Source of the DNA: Talinum fruticosum
Lineage: Eukaryota > Streptophyta > Magnoliopsida > Caryophyllales > Talinaceae
Direction: 5' to 3'
Length of the DNA stretch: 64,000 nucleotides
Assembly: GCA_021018815.1 (NCBI GenBank)
Contig: JAITYX010000033.1
Span: 4,582,001 to 4,646,000 of the forward strand
Below the pieces are notes generated by a model. It ran no database searches, was not told the origin of the DNA, and saw nothing but the letters and a program-made list of their open reading frames with translations. Positions 42,203 to 55,035 of the stretch are shown here, in pieces (the first letter of the stretch is position 1; each line of letters starts with the position of its first letter). Position numbers and translations under genes: made by a program.

Positions 42203-45200
42203 TAAAGACTCAAATTCTAACTCTATGTCATTCGAGTACTATATGAAGATTTAGGTGTAAATCTCATTTGTAAGACCCGAAATTTTAAGTAGGTTAATTA
42301 TAGGATTAAATTAAATTAATTAATTGATGCGTAAATTATTTTATTTAATACGAGTTCTTGGTCTTTACGTGCTTTTATAAATAAATCAGCGGATCATACT
42401 ACTTCCTCCCGATTCCCCACCCGGACCCAATAATTAAACCCTAGACCAATTATGTTAAGATATTTCTATTTTCTGCTGCATTACAGGAGCCTAACTAAAG
42501 ATAAAATAATAAAAAAAAGAGCGTTTACTTGTAGGATAGATACGCTAATAAGAAGATTGGTGTCATGGGAGTGTAGTGCTGGCATTTTGTGGAAAGGCCA
42601 CAGCAAAAAGGAAGGATAAAGAGATAAGAGGAAAAGAAGTAAGAAAGGGGTCCGGAAAGGGAAAGAAGCGAGAGGGAAAAAGGAAAGAAGGGGAACCGAA
42701 TAGAAGTAGGGAAAGGGAAGGCGAGAGAAGCGAGAGAGATAGAGAGCGAGTGTGAGAGGGACACCGAAAATCGACAACCGGTAGGCACGACAGGCCGAGG
42801 ACACCGGTCGGCGAACACCGGCAGCGGCGGATGAAGGAAAAGGAAAAAGATAGAGCAAGAGGCGGAAAGGGAACCCAAAACAGAGACGAGACGAGAGAGA
42901 GTTCGAGAGCCGGCAAGGAGGCCGATGGCCATTGGCCCGCCTGAACGAGCGAGAACGCTGCGGCCGGTGAGCAAAGGGAGGGAGAAGACCGGAACCGGGC
43001 AAAAATAGAGCAGGGTGAGAGACAAAGCGTTAAAGGTTGGGAACCCGGGAACGAGAAACAAAGAAAGATGAAGGGGGAGGCAGGACTCCAAACCAATCGA
43101 TTTCAATCCCTAAGAATTTGAGGTGGGTAATCTTATACTCTAAACTATTAGTAATTTCGAAACCCAAATGGATTTATGGTGAATATTGAATGGTTGTGCT
43201 ATAGCAAGTAGTTAGGGCTGAATTAGAACTTTAGAGAATCTGATTGAGTATTAAGGTGTTGAATTGGGACATTAGAGAATGTGATTGAATTAGATTGTTA
43301 AGACCTTATGGGTGATATTGGGAGTTCGAGTTAGTGACATTGGAATTCCGGTGATTTCGGTTGTAGAACATCGGTTGAGGAGATAGTTGAATCGTTTATG
43401 ACTTCCTGAAATTTATGAGTTGGATTCTAAGTAATTATCTTGTGAATTAGAGATTTGGAGAAAAAGTGGAGTAGAAGTGCATTCCAATTAATGTATAATT
43501 AAGATATGGAGGTAGAAAGTGGTCGTTGGGATAAATTGAGTTAGAGATATACCTCAATCCTTGAGTTTGAACTAAACCTGAAGATAAGCGGAACTAAAGA
43601 AATTTGAGTGAAGAAATGAGAGTAAGAGTTATATGGTTAAGTATGAGCAAGGAAGAGTTAGACAATAACATGGAAACATAATCTAAGAATTTGAGGTAAG
43701 GATGATATTATGTAAAGAGTTATGACCTTTGGGTTAAGCTATAATTATTTGGCAATATTGTAGCTCTTGTGAACTAAATTTGTGAAAGGAAAGATTAGGA
43801 AGATACAATATGCGGGTTCGAATTGAATATGGTAGTTTGTGATGAGTTGTGACAATTTGGTCTAAATTATGATAGGTTGTGATTATGTATGGTTTTACCA
43901 CTTGTGGTTATTATGGCTCGGAGGAGTTTTAGTTGCCGAGTTCGTTGTGCTTAAAAAGAATGGAGTTAAGAAATACGAATGTTAGAGTGCAGGAAAGGAG
44001 CGGGAATTTGGAGTATCAAGGGAATAGGTATTTATATTGATTGATCATGGCCTTGAAAACAGAGTGAAGCAAGAATTATGTACAAAGGAAATAGGAGACT
44101 TGCTTGAATAGGATATGGATGAATATGAGATGTTAAGTACTTGGGTGAATCCTTGAGCTAATGTGCTAGTTTGGAATGTTAAGTCTTAGTATAGAGATGC
44201 TTGACACGTGAAGTGATTTGATTCTAAATAGTACTCAAAAGTTAGTTTGGAAAAGAGTTCAAATGTTTATGCAAAACGCTATTTGAGTATGATTCTTGAG
44301 AAATGCTTTTGAACTTGAAACGTGTTTTAAAGAAGCGAAACTTATTTGAGAAACCGACTCGGATTTGATAAAGCTATTTGAAGTGAACATGATGAATGAT
44401 TATGTACAAATTGTTTTGAATCAACTTGGCTATGATCATTTAGCATACCAAAGGGTTCTAATAGGGATCCTCAAGTGTGAGGATTGCCGACAAGAAACTT
44501 CGAGGGAAGGGTTCTAACAGGGTTCCTGGTATATCAAGATGCGCGATCCGAGACTTCGTAGAAGATAGGTCCCAGGAGCCTTTTATTCGGGGTTGTGCCC
44601 TAGAGAAACTAAGAGAAATTATGAGAAATTATAAAGTGCTAGTTCGAGTCCATGAAAGCCCGGAAAGTTGATTCACTTCTAAAAGAATTGTTAATAATTG
44701 TGAAATGGTGCTTTCAAATGATTAAAGAGTTATGATCTTTACGTTAGCAAACGATTTCATTGAAAAGTATCTAGATTTGTATTATGTTATTATGCTTTCC
44801 CTGATTTCATTATTATGAGTAGTATGTGTAAAGAATTTTCGTTTTAAGAGTGTAAGACTTTCCGGTGAGCTCGTGGTTTGCTCAACCCCATAAATTTCCC
44901 CTTTTCCCCTCCCTAATGTTGCAAGTACACTCTTAGAAGGTGTGTTATGTACTTATCATATTCGGACTCCTACATGTCGTTTGTTAACCGCTATTTGCTT
45001 AAGTGACTCAAGTTAGCGATGTACATTTCATGTTTCCAAGTGTTGTAGTTTGTAATTTAGTTCATATAGTTTGTACCACATGTATAATGAATCATTTAGA
45101 TTGTTTTATGTTTTGACGCATGATTAGTTAGACTCGAAGTGTGGCCGTTGCGTTGTATACTTCGAGCGTGTGGCTCATCGAGTTATATTATGATTTTTAT

Positions 45201-46849
45201 GTAGGATTTTAAGGCTTTAAGCCTACGGGATAGTCCATATTACAAATGGAACCCTGCTGAAAATTTTAGAAAATTTTTAAACTCTTTTGGAAAACTATCT
45301 CTACCACCTTAAGTTGGAATTGGGAAGTCATGTCGACACTGAATAAGCCTTGGGAGTTCCTTGTAAGGAACTCGGCAATGTAATACTCGTAGGGTGGGTT
45401 TTGAGATGTTACATCATCTCTCCTAAGTTTTTATTTCAAGTCATTCCGAGTGCTATAGAGACTCTTGTATAAGTTTTCATTTGTTTCTAACCGATTCGGA
45501 AAATACATTATTATATATCTTCTACACTCGATGTTTCGACTCACTCGGACACCACTAAGAACTATCGCATGCTCAAATAATTTCTTTAACACTTTTATTC
45601 CGAGTACTGACTACATATTTCAATGCAAAGTGAATTACGAGTGTTTATTCCACATTCTAAGTCACTTTAGTTTTTTGATAATTATTTGTCCAGCATCAAG
45701 TTGCTATACTCTAATGTTTTATTCTTTTAACTTGATCCTGCTTAAGATTGACCCTAATGGCATTTGAGTATATTGAATATTAGACTTAGAAAATTCCATT
45801 CTTCTAGGGCTAAGATAATTAAGTACTTAATTACTCTAATTTAATTATTATATGTACCTAATCTTGAACTAAAGTATTTTATGCTTTGAGAATCAAAGTG
45901 GTTTACTTTTATAGGTTATTCAAATTAGGCTAACTTATTTTTCAAATACAAAAGTAGCCATCTTCTAGTTGTCAATCACCAGCGAGACAAGCTTTATCTA
46001 CTTCGAGCGGGGCTCGGACATCGTGTCAAGGTTGTCCGGTTTCAAAACTAGAAAACTCCAACGCTAGGCTCAATGGTGGTTTTCACCTTGCTTTTCGAGA
46101 CAACACCGGTTGGCTGGAACGCCTTTTCAGCCAAGAGCCATTGTATAACATTCACATCCCAACATATTTTTCTAAGTGACTTAGAAGAGCCGTTAAAACG
46201 GCCAGTGAAGACTTTTGTTCGGAACCAAGACTTAACGGTCCACTGTACTTGGTTGGATATAAATAGAAGTCACCTCACAAGACAAGAAGATTGCTAGAGT
46301 TATTGTTACACATCATTGTAAAACACATTACTTGACCAAAAGTTATTGTTTTCATATTCAATCTTCTATTTACAACTCCCATTCTATATTTAATATTTTA
46401 TGAGTTGTAAAATCTTGTAATCAGTCACATTCTTCTCTTACTTTCTGAGTAAGGTCCCTTGACTGAGCTGTAAGGGTTAACTCAGCTTAGTTGTCCCTAA
46501 TTGTAAAGTTTACCTCGGTCAAGAAGTACTAGATCGAATAAGGTATCTTCTCGGTCTAGGAAAACATTATAAGGAATTGTTTAAGGGAGCAATTCGGTAG
46601 AGCCACTCGGTTGTATTTTGAGGATTCAAAATAGTGGATTTAACTTGGTGCTTGGATTAGCACCGACCGTGGTTTTCGGCCCCAAGAGGGTTTCCATGTA
46701 TTACGATTACTTGCATTTCGAGTCCAATCTAGACTCGGACTTAGCTAGTTATCACTTTCCAAGTACAAAGTGTCTAAGTTCTTTTGAATCTCCTCATCAC
46801 CCTATTACCCCCTCTAGGGTGAGTTAGACTCTCCAAGAGCAAACCATCA
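42203..46849 (+). repeat. 3' LTR of S3, split by a solo LTR
   Basis: It starts TAAAGACTCAAATTC (TG changed to TA), is interrupted 66 bases in at 42269, resumes at 45414 and ends GCAAACCATCA. Without the insert and its duplication it is about 1.5 kb. TATA box TATAAATAG at 46258-46266. Confidence 0.93.
42269..45413 (+). repeat. Solo LTR, 3.1 kb, Ty3 type, in the S3 3' LTR
   Basis: TGTAAGACCCGAAATTTT to TTTGAGATGTTACA, 3145 bases. Flanks are TCATT (42264-42268) and TCATC (45414-45418); the S3 5' LTR reads CTCATCTCTC at this site, so the left copy carries one change. Family of 26281-29205. It contains a purine-rich block (42590-43090) with stop-free minus-strand frames of 173-193 codons, which I read as compositional. 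Confidence 0.9.
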
Positions 46850-48282
46850 TATGGTTCACTTGTTCACTATTTAGTAGCAATGCATAGCGAGTGCAAGCAG
46901 CCCATTTTTCATTAGGCTCTACTTTGCGGAGTAGGGGCTAAAAGTGTAATTTTTATTTTTGTCTTTCTCAACTCTTTGCATTTTCTTAATAAAATAATGC
47001 ATTTGATTTTAGAATAGAGTCTTGCATTAATCTCATTTGCATGAGTCAAACTCCTAAAATACAAAATTAATACACAAAACACCTTACAAGCAATTATTTA
47101 ATCAAGGATCATTTATCAAGTCAACATCAGGAAAGTTATCGAGATCGCCACCTTCAAAGGGAAAATGTCCCATATCATCAACGAATCGAAGCTAGTGTAC
47201 GCTCCAACATTCGAAAAGAGTCACGAGCACCCAAGAAGAACATAGGGGCTTATCGCTGGAAAGGATCATACAACAACTCCAAGAATACTAAGGAAGAGGC
47301 ACAAATCATCTACCATACAACTAAAGGAGCTATTAGCACACATATTAAAAAGCTCAAAATTAGAATGAGGCATATAACCTCATGGAACTTTAGAGTTTCA
47401 AACAGGTCTAGTTCATTCGTCCCTATTTCAATGAAAATGGATAGATGTCAAGTCTTATGCCCAATAACGGTCGAGGTTCATACGTCATCTCCATCGAGCT
47501 TCACGCCCAACAATGGTCAAGGTTCGGACATCTCGGTCAAACTTCAGGCCCAGTAGTGGTCAAGGTTCGAGACACCATCCTCTCGAGCTTCGGACCAAAA
47601 GCGATAAAGGTTCGGACATCTCCGTTAAGCTTAAGGCCCAACCGTGGTCAAGGTTCAAACATTCCTCCGTCGAGCTTAAGGCCCAACAGCGAGTCAAGGT
47701 TCATACAACATGCCAAGACTTCAGAACCTCCCCATGCTGAAGTCAATGAAACAAATTTGAAATGTGATCTTACTATAAATCATTTTCTGGTAGCACTTAC
47801 AACTATTTACATTCGATTATCAACTAACAAAACTGTTATTGCAGAAAGTTTGAGCCAAGCTTCGGACCAAGTACATGATTAAGTTTAGGCCCCTCATCCG
47901 AGCATCGGGACAATGACCGAGCCAAGCTCGGGATACCCCACCGAACTTCATATCCAAGAAGCGGTCAAGTTCGGGAACCCTCAGCTGGACTTCGATTTTA
48001 CTATCCGAGTCAAGTTCAAGCTCCTCGCTAAGCTTCGGACTAAGCTCATGGTCAAGTTTAGGCACACTAATCCATGCTTTAGGTCTTTAATTAGCAAAGT
48101 TCAAGAATCGACCACCCGAACTTCGGACTCTATCAATGAAGTCCAGGCTCCCTGTTAGAGTTCAAGTCAAGAGATAATTAATTCCGGACACATTGATTTA
48201 ATGGGCATGCAAAGCAACAGTAAGTACCCTTTAGTGTCTACTTTGACCTCGTCTTTCGGACTCGATCAAAGTGGTCGCTAAC
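46850..48282 (+). other. T-B 3' untranslated region
   Basis: Continuation of T-B after S3. AT-rich at first; GAGTCTTGCATTAAT (about 47021) matches T-C on the minus strand near 54890. It then carries a tandem repeat (47469-47735) and a degenerate continuation to about 48160, and ends in the polypurine tract CAAAGTGGTCGCTAAC (48267-48282). No polymerase remnants seen. Confidence 0.6.
47469..47735 (+). repeat. Tandem repeat of about 44 bases, six diverged copies
   Basis: Units begin GGTC(A/G)AGGTTC and contain a CGAGCTT.(A/C)..CCCAA-like block. Starts are near 47469, 47515, 47558, 47603, 47646 and 47691. Looser copies (AAGCTTCGGAC, GTCAAGTT) continue to about 48080. Tandem repeats in this position are known from Ogre/Tat elements. 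Confidence 0.8.
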
Positions 48283-50086
48283 TGTAAACATCTAAAAAGT
48301 GTCATTGCTTTTCTCTTTTATATATTTGTTAGCCCGATGATAAAATTTAGTCCTGTTTGTGGATTCGGATCATAGTCGAAGTCCGATTGGCGTGACGAAG
48401 TCGATAAACCATAACATACCCTTTAACACCACAAAAGTTAGCCTTTTTTACTTTGGGTCGGCCTACAAACCCATTTTCTTTTGGTCGAACCAAGCTCGGG
48501 TCGGGCACCCAACCAGAAACCCAAACCTGCACCAAAAATAATACTGTCAAAAATAAAACCCGCCAAATATGGAAACTTTTCATTTTTGGAAATTTGTTAT
48601 GGTCCACGCTGAGTCACTTCTATTTTGGGAAAAAATGCATCGTTTCATTCTTTCACTCAGCGACCAAGCAAGACACGAAAGTCAAACTTCACCAAACTAC
48701 GCTGTACAAGGCCGAGTGCCACGCTTCAAAGCCAATTTCGCCAAAGCGCTACGTTTTCCTACAATGTTAAGCCAAAGCACGAAACCAAGATTTTGAAACG
48801 ATGTCATCCCGAGGCCGGCGCCGTGCACGAGTGGAGGGATTCCCAAGATCCGGCTCAAGCTTGATTTGGTCCGGTTTTTATGATTTTATTGGCCGATATA
48901 TTGCTAATTTAAGTCGGTCGCTACATCTCAAACCTAGGTCATTTTGTGACCTAATCTCCTCCTATAAACAGAGAGCTTGGGCTCTCATTTGTACATGGCC
49001 ATTTCCTATGCCAAATGCTCGCTGAAACCTAATTAAGAGCTACCTGAATAGACTTGCCCGTATTTTGATCTCTATGTTTCTTTTAAACTTCTCTTCATTA
49101 CACTTCCAAGAATCGATCCCAAATCCTTCATCATTCATCAATATCCATGTACCCTCACAAAAGCTCACAAAAAGCCCCTTTCAATTCGCCACCATCACGC
49201 TTCCGAATCCGATTCAAGACCCAAATCGGTAGGTGCGACAACCTCGAGGACGCCAAATCCGCTTTTAAGTTTTTGACGGTTTATTTATTTATGTTATTTA
49301 TTATTTTCAGTATTGTGGATTCAAGATGTAATCGCTTTTTAACTAACATGTAATCTTTTTTTTCTTTTTTCACTTTCTTTTACTCTTCCTTTCGCTTTCT
49401 TTTATCACTTTTATTTTCATTCTTGCTTTTATCGCTTTCTAGCATGTTTTGGTTGATTTTATTTCGCAGCTAATATGTTTGTATGCTTACCTGTAACGCA
49501 TTACATTAACTCACAATTCAAATTAGTAGAAGACGTCTACGAGATGGGCGGAATGGAAGGGCTTATCCCTAAATTTCGTACCTTCGCCCCCAACACTAGA
49601 TTCATAAAACGAACCGGCGACTCCCCTTTTCTTATGTCATTTCTCTTTAATCGCATCTTGGCATTTCTAATCTAAAAATGGAAAAAAATTGTTTATGTTC
49701 TTACAGCCAAGGCCATGGATTGAGACTGATTTTTAAGTCTCAGCCTATGGCGGGGCTGATTAATGGCTCGGCTTGGCTTTCGCCAAGCCGGTGTTATCCA
49801 CTTTTTTGCCCAAAAGCCTTGCCGTAGATTTTAGGTTGTATTTTTAAAAAAATATGAAATAACATCCCGAGACATTCTAAAATTAATTTTAAAAATAAAA
49901 TAATTAATAAAAATCGCCAATCGCCCTTTCAAAATAAGATTCTAAAAATAGGAAATATCAATAAGAGACACACCCCCATTTTCCAAATGAACTTTCAAAA
50001 ATCACCTTTCAAAAATTACTGCAAATTCATGGGAAGCTCGATCCCAATCTGGTTCCCTTACAAGGAGACGGGTCGTGATTCCTACA
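48283..50086 (+). repeat. 3' LTR of T-B
   Basis: 1804 bases, TGTAAACATCTAAAAAGTG to GTGATTCCTACA, directly after the polypurine tract. It matches LTR 12076-13929 along its length, including GGGCGGAATGGAAGGG near the end and TATA-like TATAAACAG at 48963-48971. Confidence 0.85.
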
Positions 50087-50242
50087 GTACAACCGAGTTT
50101 AATTATCTCGTTACACCTTGGTCAAGGGAAATATAGAAGAATTGAGTAAGAATGAATGTAAATTATTACAAAGATTCTTGTTTCATCTTAGAGGTTAAGA
50201 AACTAAGTATCGAGTTGAAAGTTAGAAAGATTGAGTATAAGA
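50087..50242 (-). repeat. Sirevirus LTR S4, left piece
   Basis: Minus-orientation LTR interior (...CTTGGTCAAGGG..., GAATGTAA...). It is cut on the left by the T-B LTR and on the right by a solo LTR. Confidence 0.7.
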
Positions 50243-51836
50243 TGAAGACTCGGACTTTACATTTACATCATTCTGAGTTCTATCAAAGAATTAGGCATAT
50301 GGCTTCAGCTCTCATAAGGTTTTGATTTCAAGTCATTCTATGTGCCTTAGAAACTTTTCCGAGTGATATAGCATCATTTCGAGTGTTACGGAATCTATTG
50401 TATTCGTTTTCATCCGCTTCTAACTAACTCGTAAAGCATATTCTTCCATGCCTTTCTACACACTTTTCCGAGTCACTTAGACAACACTCGGATATATCGC
50501 ATGTTCAAACACTTGTCCTATTTTGTATAAACTCAAGATCTCACTTCGTGTTCCAAGAATTACCTTGATAATTCATCCTTCTAAGTCAGCATATTTTGTT
50601 TAAATTTTGCTTTGTTTAAATCAAGTATGTCTACTCTGTCATTCTTTATTTGACTTGATTCTCTTTTAGATCGACTCGAATGCATTTTGAGTCTCATGGA
50701 TATTAGACTCGGAAAATTCCATTCCTTTTTTACTCGATAATTATGCGGTTAATTATCTTAATTAATTTATCATCTGTGTCTAATCTTGGACCAAAGTATT
50801 TTATACTTTGAGAACCAAATTCATTTACTTTTGTAGGTTATTCAAACAAGGCTACCCTATTTTTGAATTACAAAAGTAATCGGCTTCAAAACGTCAAATC
50901 ACCAGCGAGACAAGGCTTTTTCCACTTCGACCAAGGCCCGAGACATCGTGTCGGGGTTGTCTATTTCCAAAACCGAAAATCTATAACGCTAAGCTTAACG
51001 GTGGTTTCCACCCTACTTTTCAAGACACCACTAGTGAATTGGGACTTCCAAAGGAGTCAAGAGCCGTTGCCCAACGTTCACACTTCAACGGATATTTTCC
51101 GAGTGACTCGGAAAATCCATTACAACGGTCACAAAGGACTTCTAGTCGAAGATGATCACAACGGCTAATCTGCTTGGTCATCTATAAATAGAAGCCAACT
51201 CTCAAGACGTGAAGATTGTTGAACCAACTGTCAATACACGTACTCAAGCAAAAGTCTTTGTATTCATACTCAATCTTCTACTTACAGACTCCAACTCGTA
51301 TTTAATATTCTCTCGAGTTGTAAGGTCTTGTAATATGTTACAAACACTTATTCTTACTTTATGAGTAAGGTCCCTTGACCGAGCTGTAAGGGTTAACTCA
51401 GCTCGATTGTCCCTAGCTGTAAAGGTTATCTCGGTTAGGAAGTACTAGATCGAAAAGGAAATTTTTGAGTCTAGGAAAAACTTGTAAGAAGTTGTCTAAG
51501 GGAGCAACTCTGGTTGAGTCATTCTACTATATTTTATGGATTCGAAATAGTGGATTTGACTTCGTGCTTGTATTAGCACCTGTCCATGGTTTTCTCGCCC
51601 GGGAGGGTTTTCACGTAACTTCTAACATGATACTTTTCCGAGTCCAATCTAGACTCGGACGGATTTAAAGTTATGTCCAATCGTATCTTCATCTTCCACT
51701 TAATTCCGAGTCGGTGTTTTTCGAGTTCATTCTTAACTCACACTCTCCTCGTAGTCATATCTAGTGTTTAACTCGAGCGAATTTCCTCATCACCCTATTC
51801 ACGGGGTGACTCGGCTTCTCCGAGAGCAAACCTTCA
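50243..51836 (+). repeat. Solo Sirevirus LTR in S4
   Basis: 1594 bases, TGAAGACTCGGACTTT to GCAAACCTTCA, with the exact duplication TAAGA (50238-50242 and 51837-51841). TATA box TATAAATAG at 51183-51191. It is in the opposite orientation to S4. Confidence 0.95.
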
Positions 51837-51841
51837 TAAGA

Positions 51842-52760
51842 GTTGAGAGTAGTGTTCCAGCAATCTTCTAAGTCTTGTGAGGTGGCTTCTATTTATAGTC
51901 AAGCAACACGGATAGTTGTTGTGCCTTGGGCTTGATCGAAGAGAATCACTAGCCATTGTAATGGATAGTCTAAGTCCCTCGAAAAAGGAACCATTGTTAA
52001 GATAGTCGTTATGCTTTTGTTCTTGGCTCGAAAAGTTATCTAACCCACTTTTTGTGAATGAAATATTGGGTGGAAACAACCATTAGACTCAAAGATGAAT
52101 TTTATTGGAAATGGTAAAAAGACAACCCCGACATAGTGTCCGAGCTTGCTTAAAAATACGACTTTTCTGTTTGATGACGTTTAACGGTAATAAATTGATC
52201 GTTTTTCTTTTTAAAAAGAGATACATAAAATTTTATTAACCTGCAAAAATAAACAAAAGTGGTACTCAAAGTATAGAAATACTTTGGTCCAAGATTAGTT
52301 GAGGACATTAATTAATTTAAATATTTAAACGCATAATATCTTTAATCTAAATAAATGGAATTTTTTTAAATCTAATATTCAATATGTTTCAATTCCATTT
52401 TGTCTATCTTTAGATGATAAATGAGTTAGTAAATACTTTAGACACGTTTCATTATTTTCCAAATCAAAATTATTTCAATTACATAAATATGACTTAAATT
52501 ATAAATAACACTCGCAATTCTATTTTGAACTTTAGATCAAGCTAGTTAAAATAACAAGTTAAGCTCATGAAATTATTCAGGCAATATTTCTATTTGAGTT
52601 TATCTTAATGGGTCAGAAACCCAAAACTAAATGTTCACTCAAGAAGAGCATTCTAAGTGGATCGAGCGAGAGATGAAAACTCAAAGATAATGTTTCTAAG
52701 GGGTGAGAATGACTTGAATTCAAAACTACTAGGAGAGCTAAGTCTATACCTGAATCTTCA
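51842..52760 (-). repeat. Sirevirus LTR S4, right piece
   Basis: It continues the S4 LTR (GGCTTCTATTTATAG, the reverse of the LTR TATA region, near 51883) to its outer end CTGAATCTTCA at 52760. No polypurine tract follows, so this is an outer boundary (5' or solo LTR). The next sequence is T-C. Confidence 0.85.
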
Positions 52761-54690
52761 ATGTATGATCAAATTTTTTACAAATATCATTAGTTTTTGC
52801 ATCACCTTTTTGGTCCGATTGTTCTTTAATTTCCTCGAGCCAACTTTCTTAAGTATTTGATCCTTCTTTTTGTCGTTATCGATAAAGTGTTGTGGGCTCA
52901 ACACGATCCATGACAACAGGCTAGGATTGTGATAACTCTCATGTTGACCATGTCTATTTTCTCCAACCAAGGGTCCAAGGTTCAAATCCATTATTCAGCC
53001 AACTTAGTGGATATAAACCAAACAAAGGGCTTTAATTGGGGTGCACCCGCATATACTAACTTAATAAGAGGTTTATGTTCAGGTGCCCAACATACCACTC
53101 TAAAGAAGGAATCAATCAACTATATGCCTATGACCGAGCTTCGGAGGATCATTGAGATTCACTCTTTTCCTCTTTAGCCTTTTATTTCTGTCTTCCATGG
53201 ATATTAAAGTTGCTTGTGTGTTAAATTTACAACCATGGATGTACAAGTATTTCCCCAATTTTCTCCTAGACTAATTAATCACCTAGCTTTACGGCGGTAG
53301 TTGCATGTGCAAGGGTCCAGCTTGCTCAACGGAGGACAGTTGGGCTTCTTTTTTGTGACCAAGTTTCAACAAAGTGTCCCCGATATGTTTCTCGAATTTT
53401 TAGATTTCAGCCTAGTATGGTCCAAAATAAAGACATATTTCACGCTTCTATTTTCCGTCCTTGCCTAAGGTCTAGTGTGGACCAAGCTCGGGTTGTGGTA
53501 GGGTCGGCGCCGACCTATGGTTGGCCCTGTACATGCTAGCTCAGTCAATTAGGTCTAATATCATTGGTTTCATGCACACTAGTTGATCTCTTATACTTGG
53601 GGTACGCTAACTTTCACCTATAGTGTTCATATCAAATTCCTTCACGATTTAGGGTCATTAGAGATCTAAGCGAGAGACGCGTCCTTATTGAAGTTCCATT
53701 GACTTTTGTTGGTACCTTGATGAACGTGTTTCGCTTAAATTAAGTATGACGTATGTCTACCTTATGTGCCAAAGGATCCACATCAAACTATGTTATATCT
53801 TCGTTCGCTTAGCTTTGAAGAATATGCGGAGTTACTGACTGGGTATCCTTATTCACTTTTTTTAATCTAACCCCATCCTTAATACTTGAGGAGAATTATG
53901 ACTCGTATGGTAAGTCTTCGTTCATCATGTTTGGTTTTTTTTTATATGGAAACTAACCTTGTTGACTTGTAGGCACTCCCGAGTGATATCCACATTCCTC
54001 GTCTTAAAATAAATACTTCCTTGCCCGGAAAGCCCCCAAATATTATCCCTAATCTCGAGATTCCTCAATCAAAGTGCGTAGGTCATCTATGCCCAAGGAA
54101 TTAGAAAGGCGTAAGAGCGTTATGCTCTTATTTTAGTTATATGCTATAATCCCTTTCCTAATATGATGAAATTTTACCATGATAGAGTGCAATCTCGGAG
54201 CATATCCATTTGATACCAATATGCCCTTCGTGTAGTGAACAATCTACTTACTCGGTCGTACTTTTCACTCATTTCATGTAAGCTTGGTTAGTTGGGGTGC
54301 TAACCTTTGACTTTTTAGTAAACGTGTTTGCTATTGTTTGGTCACCACCATCGGGAGGCTATCTTAGTGGTTCCGGAGTTTATGTGGAGTTGCCTGGACA
54401 ATGCTAAATGACATCCGGTAGTAGTGCCAAAATAAGTGCTTTCCAACGTGCATCTCGACATTCTCATGGACAAAGCGCTTCCTAAACTAGGCCTAGCTTG
54501 TCCGGAGTTAGGCTTAATTTATTTAGGCTTGGGGGTAGCTCGGCTTGTCCTGGGCCTAACGCAACTAGGCATAACTCATCCGGAGCTGGCATCTTACGAG
54601 TACATGACCCATTTTATAGGCCCTATAATCTTCACCAATTGTCTTATAGTGGACCTTATTATAAGGCCTCACAACCTTCTTAGGCGTTAA
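52761..54690 (+). pseudogene. Antisense ORF of T-C, plant-mobile-domain-like, broken
   Basis: T-C lies on the minus strand, so this plus-strand ORF is antisense to it, as in T-A. The clear part is 52929-53177: LVDINQTKGFNWGAPAYTNL, then IRGLCSGAQHTTLKKES. T-A has FNWGALAYNYLIKGLRS at the same place. The N-W-G-(A/S) block before a leucine-rich helix and LQPWMYKYFPNF (about 53230-53265) are like the plant mobile domain's SWGSA...LY and LLQ.W...RFP blocks. After 53290 the reading is heavily broken; a frame at 54436-54690 has repeated ELGL-type units. The N-terminal part is missing at the S4 LTR border. Confidence 0.5.
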
Positions 54691-55035
54691 CGAGCTTGCT
54701 CCTCTCATATGTCGGAAGATAGGTGAGGTTCTATATCTCTTGCAGAAGATATGGGCATCTATTTCTTCAAAGATGCTAATGCGGACTTCGACGACTATTA
54801 TTATTGAATAATCTGTTGTAGGGTGCTTTGTTATTAATTATGTATTTCTACTATGAGTTAGACTTATGTAAAAAAATATTAATGCAAGACTCAAATCCAG
54901 AAAATGATTTCTTTATTTATATGATGTGGAAAAAATCAAAGACAAAATCCAAAAATTTTCACTAGCCCCAATTCCCCAAAATAAATTAATAAAAAAGAAA
55001 TAAAATTTGTAAGTATTACCACGGTCCTAAGTAGT
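54691..55035. other. T-C junction between antisense-ORF region and gag end
   Basis: AT-rich, no gene. Polymerase would be expected here in a full Tat element but is absent; the join between the post-gag block and the 3' region seems to lie near 55020. Confidence 0.5.

Larger units (their letters stand above)
34806..46849 (+). mobile_element. Complete Sirevirus S3 with target-site duplication
   Basis: Bounded by the exact 5-base duplication TATGG (34801-34805 and 46850-46854). Order: 5' LTR, primer site, gag, protease, a deletion-joined pre-integrase/RT segment, RNase H, extra ORF, polypurine tract and 3' LTR holding a 3.1 kb solo LTR. Without that insert it is about 8.9 kb. Integrase core and most of RT are deleted, so it could not have moved by itself after that event. 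Its LTRs are a divergent subfamily (AAATTCTAACTCTA...CATTCGAGTACTATATGAAG near the start). Its flanks are T-B. Confidence 0.96.

Noticed and set aside
42481..43106. Three overlapping minus-strand ORFs of 173-193 codons
   Set aside because: All three minus frames are open across the same AG-rich LTR block, which a real gene would not do.
47445..47882. 145-codon plus-strand ORF
   Set aside because: Produced by the 44-base tandem repeat, whose units are open in several frames; no domain.
54436..54690. 84-codon ORF with repeated ELGL units, possible leucine-rich repeat protein
   Set aside because: Short, with no start context, inside the decayed antisense-ORF region of T-C; the repeats are irregular.
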